This document shows positions 30,700 through 39,663 of a DNA stretch of 64,000 nt, one piece after another. Origin of the DNA: Rhodospirillales bacterium (GTDB lineage Bacteria; Pseudomonadota; Alphaproteobacteria; Reyranellales; Reyranellaceae). Each line of letters begins with the position of its first letter. Position 1 is the first letter of the stretch. The position numbers were made by a program, and so were the translations under genes. The DNA is taken from positions 1 to 64,000 of the forward strand of contig CANIEC010000007.1 in the NCBI GenBank assembly GCA_947466085.1, written 5' to 3'. The notes under the pieces were generated by a model. That model had not been told where the DNA came from. It ran no database searches and worked only from the letters and a program-made list of their open reading frames with translations.

Positions 30700-31002
30700 A
30701 TGATCCACGTCATCGCCATCATCACGGCCAAGCCCGGCAAGCGCGACGAAGTCCTCAAGAACTTCAAGGACAACGTCCCGGCCGTCCACGCCGAGAAGGG
30801 CTGCATCGAATACGGCGCGGCCGTCGACATCGATGGCGGTCCGTTCGCCAAGTTCGGCCCGGACACGTTCGTGGTCATCGAGAAGTGGGAGAGCATGGAC
30901 GACCTCAAGGCCCACGGCGCTTCGGAGCACATGAAGGCCTATGCGGCCAAGAACAAGGACCTGCTCGCCAATCGCGCCGTCCACGTCCTGCAGAACGCTT
31001 GA
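30700..31002 (+). CDS. ABM-fold antibiotic biosynthesis / quinol monooxygenase family protein
   Basis: A 100-residue dimeric alpha-beta barrel protein. Typical ABM features are MIHVIAIITAKPGKRDEVL at the start, CIEYGAAVDIDG in the middle and FVVIEKWESMDDLKAH near the end. Relatives include YgiN quinol monooxygenase. Many members have no known reaction. AGAGGGAG lies upstream of the start. Its stop overlaps the TTG start of the PhyH gene as TTGA. Confidence 0.88.
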   Translation: MIHVIAIITAKPGKRDEVLKNFKDNVPAVHAEKGCIEYGAAVDIDGGPFAKFGPDTFVVIEKWESMDDLKAHGASEHMKAYAAKNKDLLANRAVHVLQNA

Positions 31003-31808
31003 TCCCCGTCACTGAAACGGACGTCGCGGCGTACGAACGCGACGGCGTCGTCTGCCTGCGCGGCGCCTTCGATGCCGTGTGGGTTGGAATCCTGTGCGAG
31101 GCGGTCGAGCGCGACCTCCTCAAGCCGGGGCCCCACGCCACCAACTTCGCGGAGGGCAGCTCGTCGGGCAAATTCTTCGGGGACATGTTCATGTGGCGGC
31201 GGGACAATGATTTCCGCCTCGCTGCGCTCACCTCGCCCGCGGGAGAGATTGCCGCCGCGCTGATGCGGTCGAAGCGTGCCGATTTCTTCTACGACCAGCT
31301 CTTCGTGAAGGAGCCCGGCACGGCGCATCCGACGCCGTGGCACCAGGACCAGCCCTATTGGCCGGTTACCGGCCACCAGATCACCTCGGTGTGGATCGCT
31401 CTCGACCGTATCGATCTCGGCAACGGCGCGGTCGAGTTCATCGCCGGGTCCCATCGCTGGGGCATCAACTATCGGCCGACGCCGTTTCGCAAGGGACACG
31501 AGGCCAAGTTCACCTCGAGCGACCTCGTCGAGATCCCCGACATCGACGCCGAGCGTGGCAAGTACGACATCCGGTCGTGGACGATGGAGCCCGGCGACTG
31601 CCTGGTGTTCCATGCCATGATCGTGCACGGCGCGCCGGGCAACGACACGCCGGGCGCGCGCCGCCGCGGCCTGTCGCTGCGCTATACCGGCGACGATGCA
31701 CGCTACGACCCACGCCCGGGCACTTTCCAGTTTCCACACACACCGGACCTCGCCGCCGGCGCCCCCATGACCTGCGACCTCTTCCCGAGAGTCTGGCCGA
31801 GGCGGTAG
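30999..31808 (+). CDS. Phytanoyl-CoA dioxygenase (PhyH) family protein
   Basis: A 269-residue non-haem Fe(II)/2-oxoglutarate oxygenase. The metal-binding motif is in PTPWHQDQPYWPVTG (His, Asp), the distal His in MIVHGAPGND and the 2-oxoglutarate Arg in RRRGLSLRYTGDD. I assign a TTG start at 30999 because it overlaps the upstream stop (TTGA) and no ATG or GTG fits the family N-terminus. The longer reading of this frame is a shadow of the amidohydrolase. Family members hydroxylate acyl-CoAs or small metabolites. The substrate is unknown. Confidence 0.85.
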   Translation: MIPVTETDVAAYERDGVVCLRGAFDAVWVGILCEAVERDLLKPGPHATNFAEGSSSGKFFGDMFMWRRDNDFRLAALTSPAGEIAAALMRSKRADFFYDQLFVKEPGTAHPTPWHQDQPYWPVTGHQITSVWIALDRIDLGNGAVEFIAGSHRWGINYRPTPFRKGHEAKFTSSDLVEIPDIDAERGKYDIRSWTMEPGDCLVFHAMIVHGAPGNDTPGARRRGLSLRYTGDDARYDPRPGTFQFPHTPDLAAGAPMTCDLFPRVWPRR

Positions 31809-31838
31809 TCTCCGCCCCCGTTCCCGAGGGCAGGTTCA

Positions 31839-33026
31839 ATGGAAGAGCGCGGCGTCGATCAGATCACCGAGGTTACCAATACCTCATGGTTCGCACGCCT
31901 CTGGCAGGCGATCGTCGGTGTCTTTATCGGCCTCATATTCATCGTCGTGTCGATCGGCGTGCTGTTCTGGAACGAGGGCCGGGCCATCCGCACGGCGCAG
32001 GGCCTCGCGGAGGGCGCCGGCATCGTGCGGAGCGTGCCGGCCGACAGGGTCGATTCCTCGAACGACGGCCGGCTGATCCATGTGACGGGGATGCTCTCGA
32101 CAGCCGGCCCCGTGTCCGATCCCGACTTCGCCATCCGGGCCCGGGGCGTGCGGCTCGAACGACATGTCGAGGTCTATCTGTGGAAGGAAGAGACCCACAG
32201 CGAGACCCGCACGAAGTTGGGCGGCGGCGAGGAGCGCACCACGACCTACAAGTATGTGCGCACCTGGTCGGACAAGCCGATCGACTCGGACCGGTTCAAG
32301 GAGCCGCGCGGCCATACCAACCCGGTGATGACCTATCAGTCGCGCGATCTGCTGGCCGCCGGCACACGGCTGGGTGCCTTTGCCGTTCCCGATTCGCTGT
32401 TGCGCGGCTTCGGCGAGGCGAAGCGACTGGCGGCGACGGAGGTCCAGGCCAATGCCCTGCAGATTCGCGTCAACAAGCCGGTCGCCGTGAACGACGGCGT
32501 GCTCTATGTCGGCCGCGACCCGTCCCAGCCGGCGATCGGCGACATGCGCATCTCGTTTGCCGAAGTGCCCTTGCAGACGGCCAGCGTGGTCGCGGCCCAG
32601 GCCGGCTCAGGCTTCGCGCCCTTCCCCACGCATACCGGCACGACCGTTGAGCTGATCTCGACCGGCACCGTGCCGCCCAAGGTCATGTTCCAGCATGCCG
32701 AGGACGAGAACGTCACCATGACCTGGGTGCTGCGCCTGATCGGCGTGATCTTCATGCTGATCGGATTCAACTTCGTGCTACGCCCGCTGGCCGTCGCCGG
32801 CAGCGTGATCCCGCTGCTGGGCGACGTGATCGGCGCCGGCACGTTCCTGGTGGCGCTGGTCTGCACCGCCGCCATCGCGCCGATCGTGGTCGCCTTCGGA
32901 TGGCTGTGGTATCGGCCGCTCGTCGGCATCGGCGTGCTGGTCGTCGGGGCGGCAGCGACCTGGGGTCTGATGAAGCTGCTCCGCGCGCGGACGGCTGCTA
33001 GGAAGACCGCCCCCGTCGCGGCCTGA
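31839..33026 (+). CDS. TMEM43 (LUMA) family membrane protein
   Basis: A 395-residue protein with the TMEM43 architecture. It has one N-terminal membrane segment (about 20-42), a long soluble domain (about 45-285), and three or four membrane segments at the C-terminus (about 290-385). The N-terminal VSIGVLFWNEGRAIRTAQGLAEG, then RLIHVTGMLST, and the C-terminal RLIGVIFMLIGFNFVLRPLAV are the recognised family pattern known from animals and scattered bacteria. The bacterial function is unknown. It stands 30 nt after the PhyH gene and converges with a TetR gene 3 nt away. Confidence 0.85.
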   Translation: MEERGVDQITEVTNTSWFARLWQAIVGVFIGLIFIVVSIGVLFWNEGRAIRTAQGLAEGAGIVRSVPADRVDSSNDGRLIHVTGMLSTAGPVSDPDFAIRARGVRLERHVEVYLWKEETHSETRTKLGGGEERTTTYKYVRTWSDKPIDSDRFKEPRGHTNPVMTYQSRDLLAAGTRLGAFAVPDSLLRGFGEAKRLAATEVQANALQIRVNKPVAVNDGVLYVGRDPSQPAIGDMRISFAEVPLQTASVVAAQAGSGFAPFPTHTGTTVELISTGTVPPKVMFQHAEDENVTMTWVLRLIGVIFMLIGFNFVLRPLAVAGSVIPLLGDVIGAGTFLVALVCTAAIAPIVVAFGWLWYRPLVGIGVLVVGAAATWGLMKLLRARTAARKTAPVAA

Positions 33027-33029
33027 CGA

Positions 33030-33692
33030 TCAGGCGGCGGCGATCACGCCGTTCAACACGATGTCGAGCATGCCGGTCCCGAGCAGATCGCGGTTCGACC
33101 ACGGAAAGTCGGGCTTGAGGATCAGCGCCGCGACGACACCGTGGATTCCCATCCAGCAGAGTTCGGCACAGGTATCGGGCGGATAATTGAGCTTGAGGCC
33201 GCCTTGCTTGGCCTCGACGAGCATCGTGACCAGGCGTTGGAACACGAGGGCGCCGCCGATGCCAGGTCGCGTCGGGTCGTCCGTCGGCATGCGATGGCCG
33301 AGCTTGCGGATCGATTCCGGAATGTTCGTGCCGAGAAAGATCAGCTTGTATTCGTCGGGGTGCGCCAGCCCGAACTTCAGGTAGGCCTCGCCGAAGCGGC
33401 GGATGCGCTCGCGCGGATCCGTGACGGTGTTCTCGATCTCAGCGATGCTCTCGATCAGCACCGCGAAGGTCTGATCGCAGAGGGCGAGCATCATCTGCTC
33501 CTTGTCCTGGAAATACAGGTACAGCGCGGGCGCCGACACGCCGACCCGGTCCGCGATCCTGCGGATGGTCGTGGCCTCGTAGCCCAGTTCCAGGAACAGT
33601 TCCTTGGCGGCCTGGAGGATCTCCTCGCGGCGGGTATGACCCTCGCCCCGCTTCTTCCGGCCACCCGTCGCCGCTGTCGAAAAAGCGTTCAA
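33030..33692 (-). CDS. TetR/AcrR family repressor of the adjacent RND pump
   Basis: A 220-residue regulator with an N-terminal HTH (TTIRRIADRVGVSAPALYLYFQDKEQMM, about residues 41-68) and a TetR_C-type ligand domain. It is divergent from the RND adaptor gene, with a 110-nt gap that contains a promoter overlapped by a palindrome. The AcrR-type layout strongly suggests that it represses the efflux operon. It ends 3 nt from the TMEM43 stop. Confidence 0.93.
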   Translation of the reverse strand: MNAFSTAATGGRKKRGEGHTRREEILQAAKELFLELGYEATTIRRIADRVGVSAPALYLYFQDKEQMMLALCDQTFAVLIESIAEIENTVTDPRERIRRFGEAYLKFGLAHPDEYKLIFLGTNIPESIRKLGHRMPTDDPTRPGIGGALVFQRLVTMLVEAKQGGLKLNYPPDTCAELCWMGIHGVVAALILKPDFPWSNRDLLGTGMLDIVLNGVIAAA

Positions 33693-33708
33693 TCGGGTTC
33701 TCCTAGCC

Positions 33709-33751
33709 TTGACTATTATGTTAACGAAGATAACTTATCAATGGTAAGTTA
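33709..33751 (+). promoter_or_regulatory. Promoter and TetR operator of the RND efflux operon
   Basis: A sigma-70-like promoter TTGACT (33709-33714), 16-nt spacer, TAACTT (33731-33736) faces the efflux genes. The -10 region is overlapped by a perfect 21-bp palindrome: arms TAACTTA and TAAGTTA around a 7-nt centre (33731-33751). Binding of a TetR dimer there would block RNA polymerase. Confidence 0.65.
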
Positions 33752-33802
33752 ACGGCGTTTAGATTCTTCAGTCCATTGTAAACGTCCGAAGGAAGGCCCG
33801 CC

Positions 33803-34960
33803 ATGCGTCTCCCCAACGTTCTTCTCCCGCGCGTCTCCGTGATCAAACTGGCCGTGCTGGGAGCCATTGGCGTAACCATGGCCGGCGGTGCCTTCGCGGC
33901 CTATTCGCTCACCCGCAATCCCGCCAGCGCCGCGGCCGGCGCCGAACCCGTCGTGCGGCCGGCACGGGTCGCGGAGATCTCGTACAAGACGCAGGGTCAG
34001 ACCCTGCTGCTGGCCGGCACGGTCGTGCCCCGCATCGAGAGCACGCTCGGCTTCCGCGTCTCGGGCAAGATCGTCCAGCGATCGGTCGATGTCGGCGCGG
34101 TCGTGAAGCCCGGCGACGTCATCGCCTCCCTCGATCCTTCTGATTACAGGCTCGCCGTCGACAATGCGCGCGCCGCGCTGGCCTCGGCGGACGCCGATTA
34201 CGTGCGCGCCAAAGCCGATCACGAGCGCTACCTGAACCTGCGCGGCAGCATGGCCTTCGTGCCGCAGACCCTCGACCAGCGCCAGTCGCTCGCCTCGACC
34301 GCCCTCGCCCGCGTCGACCAGGCCAGGAGCCAGCTTTCCTCGGCGGAGAACAATCTCGCCTATACCGTGCTGCGCGCCGATACGGCGGGCGTCGTGACCG
34401 CCATCCAGGCCGAAGTGGGTCAGGTAATGGCCCAGGGCCAGGGCGTCATCCGCCTCGCCCGTCTCGACGAACTCGAGATCGTCGTGGGCGTGCCCGAGCA
34501 CCGGCTGAAGGTCGTGCGCGAGGCCAAGTCCGCCAGCTTCGAACTCTGGTCCGATCCCGGCCGGCGCCACGCCGCCCGACTGCGAGAGCTGTCGCCCAGC
34601 GCCGATCCGGTGACGCGCACCTACGCGGCGCGCTTCAGCGTCATCGAGCCGCCCGAGTTCATCGGCCTCGGCATGACCGCGACGCTGGGCTTCGAACGTC
34701 CCGACAATGTGCCGGTCGCGGAAGTGCCGCTCTCCGCCATCTTCCAGCGCGGAACGCAACCCGCCGTCTGGGTCGTGGATCGCGACACAGGCACGGTGGA
34801 ACTTCGTCCGGTCGCCATCGCGCGCTGGCGCGACGACACCGCCGCCATCCGATCGGGCGTCAAGGAGGGCGAGCTGATCGCCACCGCGGGCGTACACAAG
34901 CTCGAGACCGGACAGAAGGTGAAGCCACTGATCGTGTCTCAGCAACAGGCCGCCCGCTAA
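33803..34960 (+). CDS. RND efflux transporter periplasmic adaptor subunit
   Basis: A 385-residue HlyD/AcrA-type membrane fusion protein with an N-terminal membrane anchor or signal (about 10-33). It has the lipoyl motif GFRVSGKIVQRSVDVGAVVKPGDVI, a helical hairpin (about 125-185) and beta-barrel and membrane-proximal domains. It links the inner-membrane pump to an outer-membrane channel. It lies 25 nt upstream of the RND permease gene. No TolC-like gene is nearby, so the channel must be encoded elsewhere. Confidence 0.95.
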   Translation: MRLPNVLLPRVSVIKLAVLGAIGVTMAGGAFAAYSLTRNPASAAAGAEPVVRPARVAEISYKTQGQTLLLAGTVVPRIESTLGFRVSGKIVQRSVDVGAVVKPGDVIASLDPSDYRLAVDNARAALASADADYVRAKADHERYLNLRGSMAFVPQTLDQRQSLASTALARVDQARSQLSSAENNLAYTVLRADTAGVVTAIQAEVGQVMAQGQGVIRLARLDELEIVVGVPEHRLKVVREAKSASFELWSDPGRRHAARLRELSPSADPVTRTYAARFSVIEPPEFIGLGMTATLGFERPDNVPVAEVPLSAIFQRGTQPAVWVVDRDTGTVELRPVAIARWRDDTAAIRSGVKEGELIATAGVHKLETGQKVKPLIVSQQQAAR

Positions 34961-34985
34961 CGACCTCGCCCTGAGGGGACGATCC

Positions 34986-37900
34986 ATGAATACGCGCACC
35001 AATCTCTCGGCGCTGGCGCTGAAGTACAGCACGCTCACCGTGTTCTTCATGATCGCGCTGACGCTGGCCGGCTTCTACGCCTTCTTCAATCTCGGCCGCG
35101 CCGAGGACCCGCCCTTCATCATCAAACAGATGGTCGTGTCGGCCGCCTGGCCCGGCGCCACCTCGCGAGAGGTCGAGCAGCAGGTCACCGAGAAGATCGA
35201 GACCAAGCTGCAGGAGCTGCCCTACTTCTTCAACGTCCAGAGCTACACCAAGCCCGGCGAGACGGTGATCTTCGTCTCGCTGCGAGACGACACACCGCCC
35301 TCCAAGGTCGCGGATCTCTGGTATCAGGTGCGCAAGAAGGTCGGCGACATCAGGAGCTCGCTGCCGCAGGGCGTGGTCGGCCCGTTCTTCAACGACGAGT
35401 ATGGCGACACCTACAGCCTGATCTGGGCCTTCGAGTCCGACGGCTTCTCGCCGGCCGAGGTCAAGGAAATCGCCAAGGCGGTGCGCCAGCGCCTGCTGCG
35501 CGTTCCGGACGTCACCAAGGCCGACCTGTTCGGCCTGCAGGATGAGAAAATCTACATCGAGTTCAGCCACACGCGTCTGGCCATGCTGGGCGTCCCGGTC
35601 GACCAGATCCTTGAGGTCGTGCGCCGCCAGAACGCCATCGTCGCCGCCGGCACGGTCGAGACCAAGGGCGAGCGCGTGGCCGTCCGCGTCGACGGCGCGC
35701 CGACCTCGGCCGAGCAGCTCCTGTCGCTTCCCTTCACCGCCAACGGCCAGACGCTGACCCTGGGCGACGTCGCGGAGATACGGCGCGGCTACCAGGACCC
35801 GCGCCAGCTCGCCATGCGCTTCGGCGGCAAACCGGTGATCGGCCTCGGCGTCGTGATGGCGCCCGGCAGCAACGTCGAGAAGCTTGGCGTCGCCCTCGAC
35901 AAGACGATGGCGGAGGTCGAGGCCAGCCTGCCGGTCGGCATCACGGTCCATCGTATCGCCAACCAGCCGGAAGTCGTCGCCAAGTCGTTCGAGGAGTTCA
36001 GCGCCTCGCTGCTGGAGGCGCTGGCCATCGTGCTGGTCGTCTCGTTCGTCAGCCTCGGCATCCGCACCGGCGTGATCGTGGCGCTGTCGGTGCCGATGGT
36101 GCTGGCCATCACCTTCGTGGGCATGCTGCTGCTGGGCATCGACTTCCAGCGCATCTCGCTTGGCGCCCTGATCATCGCGCTCGGCCTGCTGGTCGACGAC
36201 GCGATCATCGCCGTCGAGATGATGATGGTGAAGCTCGAACAGGGCGCGAGCCGCCTCGAGGCCGCCACCTACGCCTACACCTCGACCGCCTTCCCGATGC
36301 TGACCGGCACGCTCGTCACCGCCGTCGGCTTCGTGCCAGTGGGATTCGCGCGCTCCACCGCCGGCGAATACACTAACTCGATCTTCTGGGTGGTCGGCCT
36401 GTCGCTGATCATCTCGTGGTTCGTGGCCGTGCTGTTCACGCCGTGGATGGGCTACCACCTGCTGCCGACGCCCAAGGTCCAGCACCACGACCCGTACAAC
36501 GGGCGCCTCTACACGCTGTTCCGCAGGATGGTCACGTGGTGCGTCACCTGGCGCAAGACGACCATCGCCATCACGGCGCTGGCCTTCGTCGGCTCGATGG
36601 CGGCCTTCGGCCTGGTGTCCAAGCAGTTCTTCCCGACGGCCAACCGGCCCGAGCTGATCGTCGACATGAAGCTGGCACAGGGCGCCTCGTGGGCCGCGAC
36701 CGACGCCGAGATCCGCAAACTCGAAACGTGGCTCGGCGACAATTCAGATGTCGCCTCCTACACCGCCTATGTCGGTGCCGGCAGCCCGCGCTTCTACCTG
36801 CCGACGGTCCCTGAGCTTGCCAACGCCAATTTCGGCCAGATCATCGTCATGACCAAGGACCTGGTGGCACGCGAGCGGGTCGTGGCCGCCCTCGACGACC
36901 TGTTCAAGAAGGATTTCGAGGCCGTCCGCGCGCGCGTACAGCGCCTGCAGAACGGCCCGCCGGTCAGCTATCCGGTCATGTTCCGCGTGCTGGGCGACGA
37001 CCCGCAGCAGGTGCGCCAGGTGGCGGAACAGGTCCGCCAGGTCTTCAAGGCCGATCCGGCGACGCGCGACATCAACTTCGACTGGAACGAACTCGCGAAG
37101 ACGGTGCGCCTGGAAGTGGATCAGGCAAAGGCGCGCGCGCTGGGCGTCGATTCGCAGGCGCTGGGCAACACGCTGCAGACCCTGCTGACCGGCATCACGG
37201 TCACGCAATATCGCGAGCGCACCGAATCGATCGACGTCGTCGCCCGCGCCGTCGCGCCGGAACGGCTGAGCGTCGAGGGGCTGGAGTCGATCAACCTCCG
37301 CACCTCCACGGGCGGCGTCGTCTCGCTGGCCCAGCTCGCGACGCTCAAGTTCGAGCTGGAGGAACCGATCCTGTGGCGGCGCAACAAGGACCTGCTGATG
37401 ACCGTCCGCGCCGGCGTGGCCGACGGGGTCCAGGGACCCGACGTGGCCGCCCGCATCGACAAGGCGCTGGCGCCGGTCCGCGCCAGCCTTCCGCCCGGCT
37501 ATCGCATTGAGGTCGGCGGCGACCAGGAAGAGTCGGCCAAGAGCCAGGCCTCGATCTTCAAGATGATGCCCTTGATGGCCTTCCTGATGATCCTGTTCCT
37601 GATGCTGCAGCTGCAGAGCTTCTCCAAGCTGGCGCTGGTGCTGCTCACCGCTCCGCTCGGCCTGATCGGCGTGTCGCTGTTCCTGCTGCTGTTCAACCAG
37701 CCCTTCGGCTTCGTCTCGCTGCTGGGCGTGATCGCGCTGGCCGGCATGATCATGCGCAACTCGGTGATCCTGGTGGACCAGATCGACCAGGACATCGAGG
37801 CCGGCCACAGCAAGTGGGACGCGGTGATCGACGCCACGGTGCGCCGCGCGCGCCCGATCCTGCTGACCGCGGGCACGGCGATCTTCGCCATGATCCCGCT

Positions 37901-38090
37901 GTCGCGCAGCGTCTTCTGGGGACCCATGGCCGTGGCGCTGATGGGCGGCCTGCTGGTCGCCACGGCCCTCACGCTCCTGTTCCTGCCGGCGCTCTACGCG
38001 GCGTGGTTCCGGGTGAAGAAGCCCGAGGCCGCGACGGAGGTGGCGCCGTCCCACCACGCCCCGCCCCCGCTCGCCCTCGCGGCGGAGTAA
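34986..38090 (+). CDS. RND family multidrug efflux permease
   Basis: A 1034-residue proton-driven pump of the AcrB/MexB/TriC superfamily with the usual 12 membrane segments in two repeats and two large periplasmic loops. The proton-relay tandem Asp is in LGLLVDDAIIAVEMM (TM4). The GKP-VIGLGVVMAPGSN region and the C-terminal GLIGVSLFLLLFNQPFGFVSLLGVIALAGMI are typical. The N-terminal ALKYSTLTVFFMIAL resembles the TriC-like subgroup. It is co-transcribed with the adaptor. The substrate is not predictable. Confidence 0.96.
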   Translation: MNTRTNLSALALKYSTLTVFFMIALTLAGFYAFFNLGRAEDPPFIIKQMVVSAAWPGATSREVEQQVTEKIETKLQELPYFFNVQSYTKPGETVIFVSLRDDTPPSKVADLWYQVRKKVGDIRSSLPQGVVGPFFNDEYGDTYSLIWAFESDGFSPAEVKEIAKAVRQRLLRVPDVTKADLFGLQDEKIYIEFSHTRLAMLGVPVDQILEVVRRQNAIVAAGTVETKGERVAVRVDGAPTSAEQLLSLPFTANGQTLTLGDVAEIRRGYQDPRQLAMRFGGKPVIGLGVVMAPGSNVEKLGVALDKTMAEVEASLPVGITVHRIANQPEVVAKSFEEFSASLLEALAIVLVVSFVSLGIRTGVIVALSVPMVLAITFVGMLLLGIDFQRISLGALIIALGLLVDDAIIAVEMMMVKLEQGASRLEAATYAYTSTAFPMLTGTLVTAVGFVPVGFARSTAGEYTNSIFWVVGLSLIISWFVAVLFTPWMGYHLLPTPKVQHHDPYNGRLYTLFRRMVTWCVTWRKTTIAITALAFVGSMAAFGLVSKQFFPTANRPELIVDMKLAQGASWAATDAEIRKLETWLGDNSDVASYTAYVGAGSPRFYLPTVPELANANFGQIIVMTKDLVARERVVAALDDLFKKDFEAVRARVQRLQNGPPVSYPVMFRVLGDDPQQVRQVAEQVRQVFKADPATRDINFDWNELAKTVRLEVDQAKARALGVDSQALGNTLQTLLTGITVTQYRERTESIDVVARAVAPERLSVEGLESINLRTSTGGVVSLAQLATLKFELEEPILWRRNKDLLMTVRAGVADGVQGPDVAARIDKALAPVRASLPPGYRIEVGGDQEESAKSQASIFKMMPLMAFLMILFLMLQLQSFSKLALVLLTAPLGLIGVSLFLLLFNQPFGFVSLLGVIALAGMIMRNSVILVDQIDQDIEAGHSKWDAVIDATVRRARPILLTAGTAIFAMIPLSRSVFWGPMAVALMGGLLVATALTLLFLPALYAAWFRVKKPEAATEVAPSHHAPPPLALAAE

Positions 38091-38104
38091 CGAAGACTGG
38101 AACC

Positions 38105-38138
38105 AATGGAGCGCGCCACTGGAGTGGCGCGCTCCATT
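38105..38138. terminator. Bidirectional hairpin between the RND operon and pcp
   Basis: A perfect 16-bp stem (AATGGAGCGCGCCACT with AGTGGCGCGCTCCATT, two nucleotides at the apex, so in practice a slightly shorter stem). It lies 14 nt after the permease stop and abuts the stop codon of the convergent pcp gene. AT-rich ends on both sides fit termination in either direction. Confidence 0.75.
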
Positions 38139-38778
38139 AAGAAATCCGGCCCTCGGCCGTGTGGATGTCCGTCGTGCGAGCCGCGCTGGTCGCGACGATG
38201 ATCTCGATGCCGCGCACGATGTCGTCTACCGCCATCGAAGGCGCTCCGCCCAGCCGGGCCGCCTGCTCGGGCACATAGGGAATGTGCAGGAAGCCGCCGC
38301 GCATCCTGGTGGGATGGCTCGCGATGATGTCCATCAGCGCATAGAGGATGTGGTTGCAGACGAAGGTGCCGGCGGTGTTGGACACGACGGCGGGAAGGCC
38401 CGCCTTGCGCATCTCCGCGACGCAGGCCTTGATCGGCAGGGTTGCGAAATAGGCGGCGGGACCATTGGCGCGCACCGGCACGTCGATTGGCTGTTTCCGG
38501 TCGTTGTCCGGAATGCGCGCGTCCTGGACGTTGATGCCGACCCGCTCGAGGCAAAGCTCGGTGCGGCCGCCGGCCTGGCCGACGCACAGCACGATGTCGG
38601 GCTTCGCCTCGTCGATCGCCTTGCGCAGCACCTTGGCGGACTTCGCATAGGACGTCGGAAGGACCGCCGTCACCACGGTCACCTTCCCGATCTTCTTCTT
38701 CAGCCGGCTCACCGCCAGCGACGAAGGATTGACCGCGTCGCCGCCGAACGGATCGAAGCCCGTGACCAGAGCTTTCAT
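38137..38778 (-). CDS. pcp: Pyroglutamyl-peptidase I
   Basis: A 213-residue cytoplasmic cysteine peptidase (family C15) that removes N-terminal pyroglutamate. The catalytic triad is readable as Glu78 (CLERVGIN), Cys141 (GTFVCNHILY) and His165 (FLHIPYVPEQ). Start and length match the family (MKALVTGFDPFGGDAVNPS). It is a single gene, upstream of nothing on the same strand, and convergent with the RND operon. A terminator hairpin covers its stop codon. Confidence 0.95.
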   Translation of the reverse strand: MKALVTGFDPFGGDAVNPSSLAVSRLKKKIGKVTVVTAVLPTSYAKSAKVLRKAIDEAKPDIVLCVGQAGGRTELCLERVGINVQDARIPDNDRKQPIDVPVRANGPAAYFATLPIKACVAEMRKAGLPAVVSNTAGTFVCNHILYALMDIIASHPTRMRGGFLHIPYVPEQAARLGGAPSMAVDDIVRGIEIIVATSAARTTDIHTAEGRIS

Positions 38779-38799
38779 GTCGTACTCACCTCAAACGAA

Positions 38800-38823
38800 A
38801 GGGCGCCCGGTTAGGGGCGCCCT
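38800..38823 (-). terminator. Rho-independent terminator of the coxSLM operon
   Basis: A 9-bp stem AGGGCGCCC / GGGCGCCCT with a 6-nt loop lies 28 nt beyond the coxM stop. It is followed on the minus strand by TTTCGTTT. It also precedes the pcp start. Confidence 0.8.
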
Positions 38824-38850
38824 GACGTTAATCCCAAGAAAGCCGATCGG

Positions 38851-39648
38851 CTACTTGCTGGCCTTGTCGACCGCGCGGCGGGCCATCACGCCCACCAGGT
38901 GGGCGCGATACTCGGCGCTGCCGTGGATGTCGCTGTTCAGGCCGTCGGCCGGAACCTTGATGTCCTTGATGGCATCCGACGAGAAGTTCTTGGAGAGCGC
39001 CTCTTCCATCGCCTTCACCCGGAAGACGCTGGGGCCGGCGCCGGTCACCGCGACGCGCACGCCCGAGGCCGTCTTGGCCACGAACACGCCGACCATCGCG
39101 TAGCGCGAGGCCGGGTTCGGGAACTTCATGTAGGCGGCCTTCTCGGCCTTCGGGAAGCTGATCGCGGTGATTATCTCGCCGTCGCCCAGCGCCGTCTCGA
39201 ACAGGCCCTTGAAGAAGGCGTCGGCCGTGTGCTTGCCGGTGTTGGTGATCACCGTGGCGTTCAGCGCCACCACGGCCGCCGGATAGTCGGCCGCCGGATC
39301 GTTGTTGGCGACCGAGCCGCCCATCGTGCCGCGGTTGCGGACCTGCGGATCGCCGATATGGCCGGCCAGGTCGGCCAGCGCCGGAATGACCTTCTTCACG
39401 TCGGCCGAGGTCGCGACGTCGCCATGCTTGGTCATGCCGCCGATCACGAGGGTGTCGCCCTCGACCTTGACGCCGGCGAGTTCCTTGAGGCCGCCGAGAT
39501 CGACGACGTCGCTCGGCCGCGCCAGGCGCTGCTTCAGCGTCGGGATCAGCGTCATGCCGCCCGACATCGGACGGGCTTCTTCATTGCCCTTGAGCAGGGC
39601 GATCGCGTCGGCAACCGACTTCGGGCGATGATAGGCAAAATCGTACAT
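38851..39648 (-). CDS. coxM: Molybdenum hydroxylase FAD-binding (medium) subunit, CoxM-like
   Basis: A 265-residue FAD subunit of a CO-dehydrogenase-like molybdenum hydroxylase, which passes electrons from the iron-sulfur subunit to an acceptor. FAD motifs are visible: RPMSGGMTLIPTLKQR near residue 30 and TMGGSVANNDPAADYPAA near 110. It lies 15 nt downstream of the large-subunit gene and is last in the S-L-M operon, before a terminator. It could serve CO oxidation or another aldehyde/purine hydroxylase. Confidence 0.93.
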   Translation of the reverse strand: MYDFAYHRPKSVADAIALLKGNEEARPMSGGMTLIPTLKQRLARPSDVVDLGGLKELAGVKVEGDTLVIGGMTKHGDVATSADVKKVIPALADLAGHIGDPQVRNRGTMGGSVANNDPAADYPAAVVALNATVITNTGKHTADAFFKGLFETALGDGEIITAISFPKAEKAAYMKFPNPASRYAMVGVFVAKTASGVRVAVTGAGPSVFRVKAMEEALSKNFSSDAIKDIKVPADGLNSDIHGSAEYRAHLVGVMARRAVDKASK

Positions 39649-39663
39649 CTGGATTTCCTCCGT

